DNA of 64,000 bases, taken from the NCBI RefSeq assembly GCF_018987265.1, contig NZ_CP076853.1, forward strand, positions 2,108,001 through 2,172,000, written 5' to 3'. The position numbers and the translations under genes are program-made. This document shows positions 8,605-17,075 of the stretch, piece after piece. Below the pieces are notes generated by a model that saw nothing but the letters and a program-made list of their open reading frames with translations, ran no database searches and was not told the origin of the DNA. How positions within the stretch are numbered: the stretch's first letter is position 1; each line of letters opens with the position of its first letter. This DNA comes from Rhizobium sp. WYJ-E13 (GTDB taxonomy: Bacteria > Pseudomonadota > Alphaproteobacteria > Rhizobiales > Rhizobiaceae).

Positions 8605-9406
8605 GCACACTGCGATCGGAACCAACACCATGACCATAGCAACCGCACCCGCTCTCAACGCCGCCACAGGCGAAACCATGATCACCATGAGCCATGTGGA
8701 GAAATGGTACGGCGCCTTCCAGGCCCTGCACGACATCAATATCGAGGTGCACAAAGGCGAGCGCATCGTGCTCTGCGGCCCCTCCGGCAGCGGAAAATCG
8801 ACGCTCATCCGCTGCATCAACCATCTGGAGACCTATGAGAAGGGCGAGATCCGCGTCGGCGGCATCCTGCTCGGCAACCAGGCCAAGGCGATCGATGCCA
8901 TCAGGCGCGAAGTCGGCATGGTCTTCCAGCAGTTCAACCTTTTCCCGCACCTGACGGTGCTGGAAAACTGCATGCTGGCGCCGATGCGCGCTCTCGGCGT
9001 GACCAAAGCGGAAGCCGAAGAACGCGCCCGCACGCTGCTCGCCCGCGTCAAGATATCCGAACAGGCGGAGAAATATCCGGTGCAGCTTTCCGGTGGCCAG
9101 CAGCAGCGCGTGGCGATCGCACGCGCGCTCTGCATGCGCCCCAAGGTGATGCTCTTCGACGAGCCGACCTCAGCACTCGATCCCGAGATGGTCAAGGAAG
9201 TGCTGGATACGATGATCAGCCTTGCCGAGGAAGGCATGACGATGATCTGCGTGACCCATGAAATGGGCTTTGCCCGCCAGGTCGCCAACCGGGTAATCTT
9301 CATGGCGAGCGGCGCGATCGTGGAAGAAGCCCCGCCGGCGGAATTCTTCACCAATCCGCGCCATGAGCGCACCCGCAAATTCCTCGGCGAAATCCTTCGC
9401 AATTAG
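8594..9406 (+). CDS. Amino-acid-type ABC transporter ATP-binding protein
   Basis: The 270-aa ATPase has Walker A 'GPSGSGKS', signature '[15 protein letters not shown]', Walker B '[14 protein letters not shown]' and the H-loop His in '[10 protein letters not shown]'. It energises the importer made with the two permeases upstream. The start is uncertain: ATG 8594 overlaps the permease stop, whereas ATG 8630 gives a 258-aa protein nearer the usual length. Neither has a strong ribosome-binding site. Confidence 0.93.
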   Translation: MHARHTAIGTNTMTIATAPALNAATGETMITMSHVEKWYGAFQALHDINIEVHKGERIVLCGPSGSGKSTLIRCINHLETYEKGEIRVGGILLGNQAKAIDAIRREVGMVFQQFNLFPHLTVLENCMLAPMRALGVTKAEAEERARTLLARVKISEQAEKYPVQLSGGQQQRVAIARALCMRPKVMLFDEPTSALDPEMVKEVLDTMISLAEEGMTMICVTHEMGFARQVANRVIFMASGAIVEEAPPAEFFTNPRHERTRKFLGEILRN

Positions 9407-9424
9407 GATCGGAAGGACGCTGTC

Positions 9425-9610
9425 ATGCCCGAACCGTTTCGCACACGCCCGCTCGAAATTGCCGTCATGGGAGCCGGGCTGATCGGCCGGCGCCGTATCG
9501 TCAGCGGCCACGAGGGGCTTGCCGCACTTGAAGTCATCGAGGCGACCAAGCAATCCGCCCGATCAGGCAAGACCGTCTTCCCCAAGAGAGCGGCGGGATC
9601 ACATCCATGA
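9425..9610 (+). pseudogene. Internally deleted Gfo/Idh/MocA oxidoreductase remnant
   Basis: The 61-codon frame joins two recognisable ends of a Gfo/Idh/MocA dehydrogenase. Residues about 10-23 are the Rossmann start 'EIAVMGAGLIGRRR'. Residues about 26-48 resemble the family's C-terminus, 'SGHEGLAALEVIEATKQSA' then 'GKTV'. The roughly 280 residues normally between them are missing, yet the frame is kept. It lies between the ABC ATPase and the shikimate dehydrogenase gene, with the downstream ATG overlapping its end, so it may now act only as a translational bridge. The deletion reading is inference from motif order. Confidence 0.65.
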
Positions 9611-10434
9611 TTAGCGGCACCACACGGCTGATCGCCCATCTCGGCTACCCGACGGAAAGTTTCAAGGCGCCGCTGATCTACAATCCCTATTTCGAGGAAC
9701 AGGGCATCGACGCCGTCGTCGTGCCCATGGGCTGCAAGCCCAGGGATTACCCCGATTTCCTGAGGCTGCTCTTCCGCCTGTCAAACATCCACGGGGCGCT
9801 GATCACCATGCCCCACAAGATCACCACGATGGGCCTGCTGGACGAGATCTCCACCAACGCCCGCGTCGCCGGCTCCTGCAACGCAGTCAAGCTCGGGCCG
9901 GATGGCCAATTGATCGGCGACATGTTCGACGGCGAAGGCTTCGTGCGTGGCCTCAGACGCAAGGGCCAGGCAATATCAGGCGCCAGCGCCCTCATGATCG
10001 GCGCCGGCGGCGTCGGCTCGGCCATCGCAGCCTCACTCGCCGGCGCCGGCCTCACCCACCTGGCACTCCACGACGACAACGAGGCGGCGCTGGACGGCCT
10101 GAAGACCCGCCTCAACACCTGGTATCCGGCCATGCAGGTCACGACCGGCGGGAGTGACCCGGATGGATTCGACATCGTCATCAACGCCACGCCGCTCGGC
10201 ATGCGCAAGGATGATCCGCTGCCGCTGGATGTGACCCGGCTTTCGGCCGGTACCTTCGTGGGTGAAGTGGTGATGAAGGAGGAGATTACGCCGTTTCTCG
10301 CCGCAGCAAGGGAGAGAGGATGCCGGTATCAGGTGGGGACGGATATGCTGTTTGAGCAGATACCGGCTTATCTGGAGTTTTTTGGGTTTGCGACGACGAC
10401 TGCGGAGGAGTTGAGGCGGGTGGCGCGGTTGTAG
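9607..10434 (+). CDS. Shikimate/quinate dehydrogenase (AroE family)
   Basis: The 275-aa protein has the AroE fold. The N-terminal substrate domain carries 'ITMPHKITTMGLLDE' with the catalytic Lys, then 'GSCNAVKLGPDGQLIGDMFDGEGF' with the catalytic Asp. A Rossmann domain follows with 'MIGAGGVGSAIA', then 'INATPLGM' and a C-terminal 'QIPAYLEFFG'. Its place at the end of the operon points to catabolic oxidation of shikimate or quinate rather than aromatic amino-acid synthesis. Which polyol and which cofactor cannot be decided here. ATG 9607 overlaps the upstream remnant. Confidence 0.88.
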   Translation: MISGTTRLIAHLGYPTESFKAPLIYNPYFEEQGIDAVVVPMGCKPRDYPDFLRLLFRLSNIHGALITMPHKITTMGLLDEISTNARVAGSCNAVKLGPDGQLIGDMFDGEGFVRGLRRKGQAISGASALMIGAGGVGSAIAASLAGAGLTHLALHDDNEAALDGLKTRLNTWYPAMQVTTGGSDPDGFDIVINATPLGMRKDDPLPLDVTRLSAGTFVGEVVMKEEITPFLAAARERGCRYQVGTDMLFEQIPAYLEFFGFATTTAEELRRVARL

Positions 10435-10526
10435 AGGGGTAATTTGCGGTTAGCGAAGCGCAAGTCGGCTTGGGACTGAAGCTCTCAGCGCCCCATAACA
10501 GGGCGGTTGGGTGGTCCTTTGGGGGA

Positions 10527-10852
10527 TTACTCGTTGTTGACTGCGTAGATGAACAGAGCGGTCCACGCTGAGCCAATTACAAATATCACTGACCAGAGCC
10601 ACATTGCCTCTTTTAAGGCGCGCTCGTTCTTCCTTAGGAGGCGCAATAACAGAGACAATATAATTAGAGGGTAAATTTGCGGGGCGACTAAAAGAATTCC
10701 AACTAACGCCCCCCCCTGAATTGAAGGGCATCCGAAATTACATCATAGATGTTTTGATAATACCAGTCTGGCCAAATTAAAATATTGAATGATATGAAGA
10801 AAATGATAAATATTATTATCATTGATTTTCTTATTAGATGTATCTTATTCAC
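10527..10852 (-). pseudogene. Frameshifted small membrane protein (homopolymer break)
   Basis: Two adjacent minus-strand frames together read as one membrane protein of about 108 aa. The 5' part (GTG 10852 or ATG 10822) encodes a hydrophobic Ile/Phe-rich segment and ends just after 'DALQFRGG'. The 3' part resumes in another frame with 'GILLVAPQIYPLIILSLLL' and ends 'LFIYAVNNE' at a TAA (10527-10529). The break falls at eight consecutive C on the plus strand (10709-10716); nine would restore one frame. The 5' half is unusually AT-rich for this genome, suggesting acquired DNA. Function is unknown. Confidence 0.5.
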
Positions 10853-11228
10853 GGTTATATCCCGCAGATGACCCAGTTTTATGTTGAATTTTAATGCTTC
10901 GTCGAAGCAAAACTATCCTGCGGGCGTCGATATGAAAAATGCCCAATAGCGTGATATGGAATTCAGCGAAGCACTATAGGGCGCTGTGGCATTGTTTTCC
11001 GTTCGAGGCTCGCGGCGACATATGGATTTCAAAGGTTGATGGAAGGTTCATGAGGTGATCCGACAACACTTTCAGCCGTGGCAATTTTCGTCCGATAAAT
11101 CGCAGAAGCTTACGATTATGATGCCCCGAACGTTGAGCCGCCGGCGCCAGATGAGGTCCACGAACAATTGGGGCTGCTAGAATGGTCCCCGCTTAGCACC
11201 CGCCGCACCATCATCCTGAGCTATGGAT
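10853..11228. other. Intergenic stretch without recognised gene
   Basis: No convincing coding frame is seen. A small perfect hairpin TGCTTC-GTC-GAAGCA lies at 10895-10909, and CCCGCAG/CTGCGGG pairs flank it more widely (near 10861 and 10918). These could form a weak terminator or a structured leader, but there is no long U-tract. Confidence 0.3.
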
Positions 11229-11549
11229 CTAATCGACGGTCTCGACCGAGTCTGAAAAATCCATTATTGAGTTTAGCACCAGAGAATACTCCAGAAGAAT
11301 ATTGTGAGTAAGCTTTCCGTCCTTAACACGGGTGAGTACGCAAGAGACGTTGCTTTGAATGAGGCCGCGGCCTTCAATTTTGCATCGTCCTCGAATTTCA
11401 TGGGGTTCGCTGCCTGTCAGACGGGCTGCATCAGAAATTCCACGCTCGGGGAATGTAACATTGATCAAGCCGCGATTGTCGTAGAGCAGCAGCGCTAACA
11501 ACGGGAGTGCCAACAGGACGTAGAATTTTTTCCGTGGGTTGTTGCTCAT
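11229..11549 (-). CDS. Hypothetical membrane-anchored protein
   Basis: The 106-aa protein starts with a short basic segment (NNPRKK) and one hydrophobic helix (about residues 8-23) that should act as a signal anchor. A soluble domain follows, containing two cysteines (in 'RCKIEGRG' and 'VSCVLT') that could pair outside the cytoplasm. I do not recognise the family. It lies just downstream, on the same strand, of the small gene disrupted by the IS element. Confidence 0.5.
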   Translation of the reverse strand: MSNNPRKKFYVLLALPLLALLLYDNRGLINVTFPERGISDAARLTGSEPHEIRGRCKIEGRGLIQSNVSCVLTRVKDGKLTHNILLEYSLVLNSIMDFSDSVETVD

Positions 11550-11844
11550 TGGCTTAGCAGAGAATTTGCCCCCATCGTCCGAACGGTATGGGCCGCCCCC
11601 GCCCCATCATCATCTGCTGGTCGTGCGGCTTCTTATCACATGGCAGGTGATATCGCCGTCACGATCCGGGAAGAGGATTACTTCGACTTTGTATCCGAGT
11701 TCGATAGCTTCCCGCTCCTCTTCTAAGCACTCGGCAACGAGTTCTTCTCTAGAGCGGGATGATTTTAGATGGAATCGAAAAGGGGATTCCCTTTTTCCCG
11801 CAAATCAGCTTCACCATTGAGACCGGTAAAGGAGGCCGGTCTTT

Positions 11845-12252
11845 ATGGCAAAACCTTTTTCCGATGATTTGCGGGAACGCGTTGTCGGCGCGGTGACGCG
11901 CGAAGGATTGTCCTGCCGGGCAGCGGCGAAGCGCTTCGGGATTGGCATCAGCACCGCGATCGATTGGGTGCGGCGCTTTCGCCAGACGGGCAGCGCAGCC
12001 CCCGGTCAGATGGGCGGGCACAAGCCACGGGCGATTTGCGATACGCATCGGGAGTGGCTGCTCGAGCGCTGCCGCACACGGGCTTTTACCCTGCGCGGGC
12101 TGGTCGCGGAACTGGGCGAGCGTGGCCTGAAGGTCGATTACCGCTCCGTGTGGACCTTCGTGCATGATGAAGGGTTGAGTTATAAAAAAAGACAATGGTC
12201 GCCGACGAGCGCGAGCGGCCCGATGTCGCCGCCCGACGGAACCGCTGGCTGA
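11845..12252 (+). CDS. IS630 transposase, first frame (DNA-binding part)
   Basis: This 135-codon frame encodes the helix-turn-helix half of the transposase ('[23 protein letters not shown]', then a second HTH around '[10 protein letters not shown]'). It ends in unrelated residues after 'SYKKRQW'. At 12184-12190 there is a run of seven A. A -1 slip there would continue into the second frame, giving '...[18 protein letters not shown]', which is what the family sequence predicts. The full transposase is therefore probably made by programmed frameshifting. Confidence 0.85.
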   Translation: MAKPFSDDLRERVVGAVTREGLSCRAAAKRFGIGISTAIDWVRRFRQTGSAAPGQMGGHKPRAICDTHREWLLERCRTRAFTLRGLVAELGERGLKVDYRSVWTFVHDEGLSYKKRQWSPTSASGPMSPPDGTAG

Positions 12253-12791
12253 AGCATCGCTATCATGTCGATCCGGCCCGCCTCGTCTTCATCGATGAAA
12301 CCTGGACGAAGACGAATATGGCGCCGCTCCGGGGCTGGGCGCCGCGCGGCGAACGGTTGCCCGGTCAGGCGCCCTTCGGCCATTGGAACACCATGACGTT
12401 CATTGCCGCCCTGCGCGCCGACCGCGTCAGCGCGCCATGGATCATCGACGGCCCGATCAATGGCGAGCGGTTCCTGATCTATGTGGAAAAGGTGCTGGTG
12501 CCCGAACTCAAGCCAGACGATATCGTCGTGATGGACAATCTGGGCTCACACAAGGCAAAAGCAATCCGCGCCGCGATCCGCAAGGCTGGGGCCAAACTGT
12601 TCTTCCTGCCCAAATACTCCCCTGACCTCAATCCCATCGAAAAGCTCTTTGCCAAGATCAAGCACTGGCTACGCGAGGAACAGGCCAGAACTCGCCACGC
12701 GATCGACGAGGCCATCGCAGCCATCCTCAAGACAGTTTCACCACAGGAATGCCAAAACTACTTCAAGGAAGCCGGATATGAACGGACTTAA
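12195..12791 (+). CDS. IS630 transposase, second frame (DDE catalytic part)
   Basis: The 198-codon frame carries the DDE_3 catalytic core: '[15 protein letters not shown]' (first Asp), '[17 protein letters not shown]' (second Asp) and '[20 protein letters not shown]' (Glu). It overlaps the first frame by 58 bases and lies in the -1 frame. Translation may start at ATG 12195 but full-length transposase needs frameshifting at the A7 run. Confidence 0.88.
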   Translation: MVADERERPDVAARRNRWLKHRYHVDPARLVFIDETWTKTNMAPLRGWAPRGERLPGQAPFGHWNTMTFIAALRADRVSAPWIIDGPINGERFLIYVEKVLVPELKPDDIVVMDNLGSHKAKAIRAAIRKAGAKLFFLPKYSPDLNPIEKLFAKIKHWLREEQARTRHAIDEAIAAILKTVSPQECQNYFKEAGYERT

Positions 12792-12904
12792 AATCATCCC
12801 GCTCTAGTCATTTCGATGTTCCTTCTGTTGTTGAAGAAGCATCATTTTACACCCGATGATCTGGCGAAATAAGAGGGCGACCGTTGGCGACTAGTCGCGA
12901 TCGT

Positions 12905-13084
12905 TCAGGGCCACGGCTTGTATGGATAGCAAGCTGCGTTGTCACATAGCGAAGTGCTTGAGGTCCATCTATCGTATCTCAAAGCGCCAATCCCATTGGT
13001 TGTCTGCACTTCATATCGAAACAACCACGCGAACATGGCAGCCCAAATGATGCCGACTATTAAAATGGCTCGCCCTATATCCAT
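12905..13084 (-). CDS. Small hypothetical single-span membrane protein
   Basis: The 59-aa protein starts at ATG 13084, which follows a good CAGGAGGGCGG ribosome-binding site; an in-frame ATG further upstream has none. It has one hydrophobic helix ('AILIVGIIWAAMFAWLF') and a short polar tail with two cysteines. The family is not recognised. Confidence 0.5.
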   Translation of the reverse strand: MDIGRAILIVGIIWAAMFAWLFRYEVQTTNGIGALRYDRWTSSTSLCDNAACYPYKPWP

Positions 13085-13646
13085 TCCGCCCTCCTGGATC
13101 ATTTGTCGATCATAAGAACGGTATTGGCGCAGCGCAAACCCCACCACCCCATAAACGGGTGAGAAATATGGGGCCGCTTCAGTGTGTGTGACCGTGGTTA
13201 TGCAAAGGCGGATACTTTTATGCTAGATCACTACTTTAGCAAAATCTACTTTGTTAGGCACCAATGCGAATTCGGTGGATGATACTAGTGACCATGACGA
13301 GCCTGTTGATGTGGGCCAGTCTGATTGAGGTAGCCTCCGTGCTTCTCCGAGCCACGGTGCGTCAGAACCTGGAAATTGCACAAATCGAGTGCCGGCTTTA
13401 CCGGAACTTCATCTGAAACCCAACCGCCCCATCATCGTCTGCTGGGTACTCTACATCGTGAAAGACTCAGATCCCCTCCGGCATCTGGCGGTAGCTTTTG
13501 GGCTGGTGAACATTCCTCACCTCAAATCAGTCATTCACCGCGCAGACGCGCGGTGGCTGGATCTCTGTGACAAGCACAGAGATGACGGAGAAGAGGTTAC
13601 CGCCTCGCCGCTCCTGCCGGCAGCTTCCCCCCTCCTCACCCCTCAC
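13085..13646. other. Intergenic region with degenerate repeat, no gene supported
   Basis: No frame here looks like a protein. The only structure seen is the palindromic repeat at 13559-13585 and, just before it, a short dyad rich in CGCG (around 13540-13552). Confidence 0.3.
13559..13585 (+). repeat. Rhizobial palindromic intergenic repeat, copy 1
   Basis: GGATCTCTGTGACAAGCACA followed by GAGATGA forms a near-perfect palindrome around CTCTGTG/CACAGAG. It is preceded by a CGCG-rich dyad. Two related copies occur at 35582-35610 and 35737-35766 with ATTCCTGTG/CACAGGAAT arms. Such units are scattered between genes in Rhizobiaceae. Confidence 0.6.
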
Positions 13647-13982
13647 CTACAACTTACACCCCTTCGAAAGCGCAGCACTCTCCATCGCCGACACTTTCCC
13701 CTTCGACACCGCAACCTCGCCTTCCTTGTCCCCGCCGGCCACGCTCCCGATCGGCACGCCGACCAGAAACACCCCGAAAGCATCCCCATTGGCCGCCGAG
13801 ATCTGCTGCTTCGACAGGTCGTCGAGCTTCTTCTTTTCCGTGGTGTGTTCCTGAGCGATCCGCTCACAGCTGAGATTGGTATAGGCCTGCATCGGGATGT
13901 CGGCCTGGACGATGGCGTCAGGTCTTTTCGCGCAGGAGGTGAGTGCTGCGGCAAGAGCCGCGGCGAGAATGATTTTTTTCAT
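13647..13982 (-). CDS. Putative lipoprotein
   Basis: The 111-aa product starts MKKIILAAALAAALTSCAKR, a signal peptide ending in the lipobox Leu-Thr-Ser-Cys at residue 17, so the mature protein should be lipid-anchored. Later segments include a basic helix ('EHTTEKKKLDDLSKQQ') and a Gly/Val-rich hydrophobic stretch 'FGVFLVGVPIGSVAGG'. This layout resembles small envelope lipoproteins common in rhizobia, with no assigned function. A long plus-strand frame over the same DNA is a shadow. Confidence 0.8.
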   Translation of the reverse strand: MKKIILAAALAAALTSCAKRPDAIVQADIPMQAYTNLSCERIAQEHTTEKKKLDDLSKQQISAANGDAFGVFLVGVPIGSVAGGDKEGEVAVSKGKVSAMESAALSKGCKL

Positions 13983-14288
13983 GAGATAACCCCAGTTAGC
14001 AGCCGATCTCTAGCATTGCCGCCCGCCTGGCGCGAGTAACGCACAAGAACAACCACAGAAGAATTCCGGGGCGCGGCGGGTAGCGCCGGGCAGCCTCTTG
14101 TCCGGCAATGGCAGGTCTTCGCCACTTGAGCGCCCGGATGACTGGCCGGATGACTGACTTGTGCGGATCCTCAAAAAGCAGTTAGCTGCGAGCGTTGGGG
14201 ACGCTCATTCCTGCGCGGCCGGAAAGCCCGGATAGGCCCGGGCAGATGATACGGCGCTGAAACGCGTCCGCTTTTCGAGGGAAAGCGC
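13983..14288. other. Intergenic region between lipoprotein and cyclase genes
   Basis: This 306-base stretch separates two divergent genes and should hold both promoters. I see no clear consensus boxes, hairpin terminator or short coding frame with a ribosome-binding site. Confidence 0.3.
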
Positions 14289-16208
14289 GTGCACTGGTCC
14301 AAACCCCTGAGGTTGCATCTCGGCGTGCTGGTCGTGGCATCGCTGCTCTGCACGTCGATACCGATCATCTGGATGGCGTTCCGCAGCGGAAGCGACGCGG
14401 CGGTGCAGGCCGGCGCCCGGCAGATGCGCGAGATGAGCCAGTTGCTGATCGAGGGATACCGCAATACGCTGCAGCGCGGCGTGGAGGCGGTGGCCTTCGC
14501 CTCCGCCCTGCCGCAGCTCACCTCCCCGCCCCCGCAAAATATCAGGGCAAAACAGGAATTCTTCCTGGAAGTCCTGCGCAATGTGCCTGACGCCACGAGC
14601 GTCTATGCCGGCTACCCTGACGGCTCCTACCTGCAGTTCATCAACACCGGAAGGCAGGATGTCAGGCGCACCCTCGCCGCGCCCGAAGGCACAGCCCTCG
14701 CCATCCGCACGATTGCCCGCAGAGACAGCCCCGATCCCATATCGACGCTCCAGTTTCTCGATGGCGAATCGAGCCTGCTCGAGACGCGGGATGTCGACTA
14801 TGCCTCCTTCGATCCGCGCGAGCGCCCCTGGTATCAGGCCGCCGTCCAGGATCGCGCGCCGGTTTCCGTCGGCCCCTATGTCACGGGAACGCTCAACGTT
14901 CCGACGCTGACGATCGCCGCCCCGATGAAGGACGATATCGAGGTGATCGTCGGCATCAACATTCACCTGCAGACCGTCAGCCGCCTGCTCGATGCGCGCT
15001 CGATCTCGCCGCGTGCCCGCGCCTATATCATCGATGCCGGCGGCGATCTCGTCGCCCATTCCGATCCCGACATCATGAACAGGATCATCGACATCTGGTC
15101 GAGACGCGCCGGCTCCCTGCATGCGACGGCCAACGGCTTCGATACGAGCCTCGCGAAGGTGGACGGGCTGCGGCAGGATCCGGCCTTTGCCACTGGCGGG
15201 CTCGCCCGCATCGATCTCGATGGCGAGACCCATCTAGTGCAGATCGCCCCGGTCAGCGTCGACGGCCTGTTCAAGGCAAGTGCCGCCGCCATCATCGTGC
15301 CGATGGAGGATCTGGTGGCGGAAGCCAACCGGCTGCTCGTGCGCAACCTGCTGGTCGCGAGCGCCTTCCTGATCGCCGGTGTCGCCGCATCGGTCACACT
15401 GGCGCGCATCGTCAGCCGCTCTCTCAATCGGCTGGCTGACGAGGCCCGCCGGATCGGCGATCTCGATTTCGGCGAGAAGCCTCCGACGCATTCCTGGATC
15501 ACCGAGATCAACACGCTGGGGACCGCACTCGCCGCCAGCCGCCATGCCATCAGCCAGTTTGCCCTCTATGTGCCGCGCGAAGTCGTGAGGCGGATCGTCA
15601 ACCCCGAAGGGCGAGCGGTCGCCAAGGCCAGGCGCCAGGACGTGACCGTGCTCTTCACCGATATCAGGGATTTCACCACCATATCCGAACAGCATTCGCC
15701 CGAAGACGTGGTCGATACGCTGTCGGCCTATTTCGAGATCCTGAACACAACAGCCGAACGCAATGGCGGCACAGTCGTGCAATATCTCGGCGATTCCATC
15801 TTCGTCATGTGGAACGCCCCCGTCGAAGATGTTGATCATGCCGAACACGGCTGCCGCTGCGCGCTCGCCATGAAAGCCGCGATCGACGATCTGAACGAGG
15901 AAAACAGAGCAAACGGCCGCCCCGAACTCGTCACCCGCTTCGGCCTCCACACCGGCCCCGCCGTCGTCGGCAGCTTCGGCGCGCTCTCGCGCCAGCAATA
16001 TACGGCCATGGGCGACACGATCAACGTCGCCTCGCGGCTGGAAGGGCTGAACAAGCAATACGATACGTCGATCCTGGTGAGTGCCGCCATCCGCGATGCG
16101 GTGGGCGAACGGTTCGAGCTGCGGTCGCTGGGTCTGGTGCAGCTCAAGGGGCGGGCCGAGAAGGTCGATCTCTGGGAGCTGATTGGGGAAAGCGGTGGCC
16201 GCAACTGA
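14289..16208 (+). CDS. Cache/HAMP adenylate/guanylate cyclase (class III)
   Basis: The 639-aa receptor-type cyclase has a membrane helix at about 10-30, a periplasmic Cache sensor domain (about 40-330), a second helix (about 350-372), a HAMP-like linker, and a class III cyclase domain (about 445-635). The cyclase domain keeps both metal-binding aspartates ('LFTDIRDFTT' and 'YLGDSIF') and 'GDTINVASRLEG' with the Asn and Arg for transition-state binding. The usual substrate-base Lys before the second motif is Gln ('VVQYLGD'), so nucleotide preference is unclear. GTG 14289 has GAGGGAAAG just upstream. It likely converts an external small-molecule signal into cAMP or cGMP. Confidence 0.9.
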   Translation: MHWSKPLRLHLGVLVVASLLCTSIPIIWMAFRSGSDAAVQAGARQMREMSQLLIEGYRNTLQRGVEAVAFASALPQLTSPPPQNIRAKQEFFLEVLRNVPDATSVYAGYPDGSYLQFINTGRQDVRRTLAAPEGTALAIRTIARRDSPDPISTLQFLDGESSLLETRDVDYASFDPRERPWYQAAVQDRAPVSVGPYVTGTLNVPTLTIAAPMKDDIEVIVGINIHLQTVSRLLDARSISPRARAYIIDAGGDLVAHSDPDIMNRIIDIWSRRAGSLHATANGFDTSLAKVDGLRQDPAFATGGLARIDLDGETHLVQIAPVSVDGLFKASAAAIIVPMEDLVAEANRLLVRNLLVASAFLIAGVAASVTLARIVSRSLNRLADEARRIGDLDFGEKPPTHSWITEINTLGTALAASRHAISQFALYVPREVVRRIVNPEGRAVAKARRQDVTVLFTDIRDFTTISEQHSPEDVVDTLSAYFEILNTTAERNGGTVVQYLGDSIFVMWNAPVEDVDHAEHGCRCALAMKAAIDDLNEENRANGRPELVTRFGLHTGPAVVGSFGALSRQQYTAMGDTINVASRLEGLNKQYDTSILVSAAIRDAVGERFELRSLGLVQLKGRAEKVDLWELIGESGGRN

Positions 16209-16263
16209 CGTCCATGCTGTCGGGCGACGCTCGGCTTGAGCGGAACCTGCCCGAGCACGAAAA

Positions 16264-16287
16264 AGCCGCCAACGGATGTTGGCGGCT
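16264..16287 (-). terminator. Intrinsic terminator, minus strand
   Basis: A perfect 10-bp stem AGCCGCCAAC/GTTGGCGGCT with a 4-base loop is followed on the minus strand by TTTTT. It would end transcription from the DUF995-type gene at 16536-17075. The rest of 16209-16535 shows no supported gene. Confidence 0.7.
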
Positions 16288-16535
16288 GATCAGGAGAAAG
16301 AATTGAAAAGGGTGTTCCGACTCAAGAAAAGGCACCCTTTTCGCGCTGATCCTGGAGTCGTCAGCCGGACAAAAATAAACCGCCAGATCGCCGCCTTCAA
16401 TCGGACCAAAGTCCCACCTTTCATATCGGCTCGCCGACCAGCGCATCAGAACCGCCCCGCGCCCCATATTATCTCCCTCCCACGGCCACGCGCGCCCTAA
16501 CGTCCCGCGTGATCGAAAAGGGAGGCGGAAAATTG

Positions 16536-17075
16536 CTATTGCGCAGGAAATTTTGCTTCTACCTTTGACGCAGACGCGCTGATCTTGTCGCCCTTTTTGA
16601 ACTCTTCGTCGTAAACGCGTCCGTCCTGCCACACCCAGAAATAGCCAGGCTTTTTCTGCATTTTCAGTCCAAGGGCTTGCTTGGCTTTCTTTTTGCCGCC
16701 ATCGGAACCCGGCCCGAACCGAGCTTCCCAACAGCGGTCCGTTGTCGGCTCCCCCATCCCGGTGCTGGTTCTGACATCGTTCGACCAGCAAAGCGCGCCG
16801 TCCTTGCTTGTCCAAGTGCCATGTCCGGTCTGAAAGTCGCCCTTGTCACCTTTCCAAACAGCAGTGAATTTCCCATCTGGAGCGAAGTAGGCGCCACAAC
16901 CTTTGCAGGGCCACAGCCATGACCGTCCAGAGAAGAATTTCTGAATTTCGGAGGCAGGCGCAGGTTGACCGCCGCCCTCAAACGTGAAGTCCGCCCAAGC
17001 CGTCGTTGCTGCCAGGTGCGTAACGAGTACTGTCGCTGCTGCCAAGCGAAGTGGCCGATGCAGTAGATTTCCCAT
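16536..17075 (-). CDS. DUF995 family secreted protein
   Basis: The 179-aa protein has a cleavable signal peptide (basic start, 'LAAATVLVTHLAATTAWA'). Its mature domain matches the DUF995 pattern: 'FFSGRSWLW', 'GAYFAPDGKFTAVW', 'GHGTWTSKDGALCW' and 'RCWEARF', with cysteines that may form disulphides. DUF995 proteins are abundant in Rhizobiales, periplasmic, and without known function. ATG 17075 follows GGGAGGGA. A second protein of similar style lies upstream on the same strand. Confidence 0.82.
   Translation of the reverse strand: MGNLLHRPLRLAAATVLVTHLAATTAWADFTFEGGGQPAPASEIQKFFSGRSWLWPCKGCGAYFAPDGKFTAVWKGDKGDFQTGHGTWTSKDGALCWSNDVRTSTGMGEPTTDRCWEARFGPGSDGGKKKAKQALGLKMQKKPGYFWVWQDGRVYDEEFKKGDKISASASKVEAKFPAQ

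Larger units (their letters stand above)
11750..12806 (+). mobile_element. IS630-family insertion sequence
   Basis: Terminal inverted repeats read CTAGAGCGGGATGATTTTA at the left end (11749-11767) and the same 19 bases, inverted, at the right end. The ends are flanked by TA (11750-11751 and 12805-12806), the dinucleotide target duplicated by IS630/Tc1 elements. The element is about 1.05 kb and contains two overlapping transposase frames. The perfect repeats and intact frames suggest recent insertion and possible activity. Confidence 0.92.
11610..12811 (-). pseudogene. Small gene split by the IS element after its second codon
   Basis: If the IS (11750-12804, leaving one TA) is removed, the minus strand reads ATG-ACT-AGA-GAA and continues for 48 codons to TGA at 11610-11612, giving 'MTREELVAECLEEER...' and ending 'HVIRSRTTSR'. 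The start codon lies at 12809-12811 on the far side of the element, with AGAAGGA upstream as ribosome-binding site. The body remains at 11610-11751. The product is a small charged protein of unknown function. The TA target lies at codon 3, so the gene should now be inactive. Confidence 0.6.

Noticed and set aside
10286..10576. 96-codon minus-strand frame at the end of the dehydrogenase gene
   Set aside because: Low-complexity Pro/Ser/Thr frame antisense to a conserved enzyme C-terminus.
13389..14039. 216-codon plus-strand frame opposite the lipoprotein gene
   Set aside because: The minus strand encodes a perfect signal peptide and lipobox; the plus frame has none.
16144..16467. Short minus-strand frame from ATG 16467 with a good ribosome-binding site
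   Set aside because: It reads straight through the terminator hairpin at 16264-16287 and into antisense of the cyclase gene, with no protein-like features.
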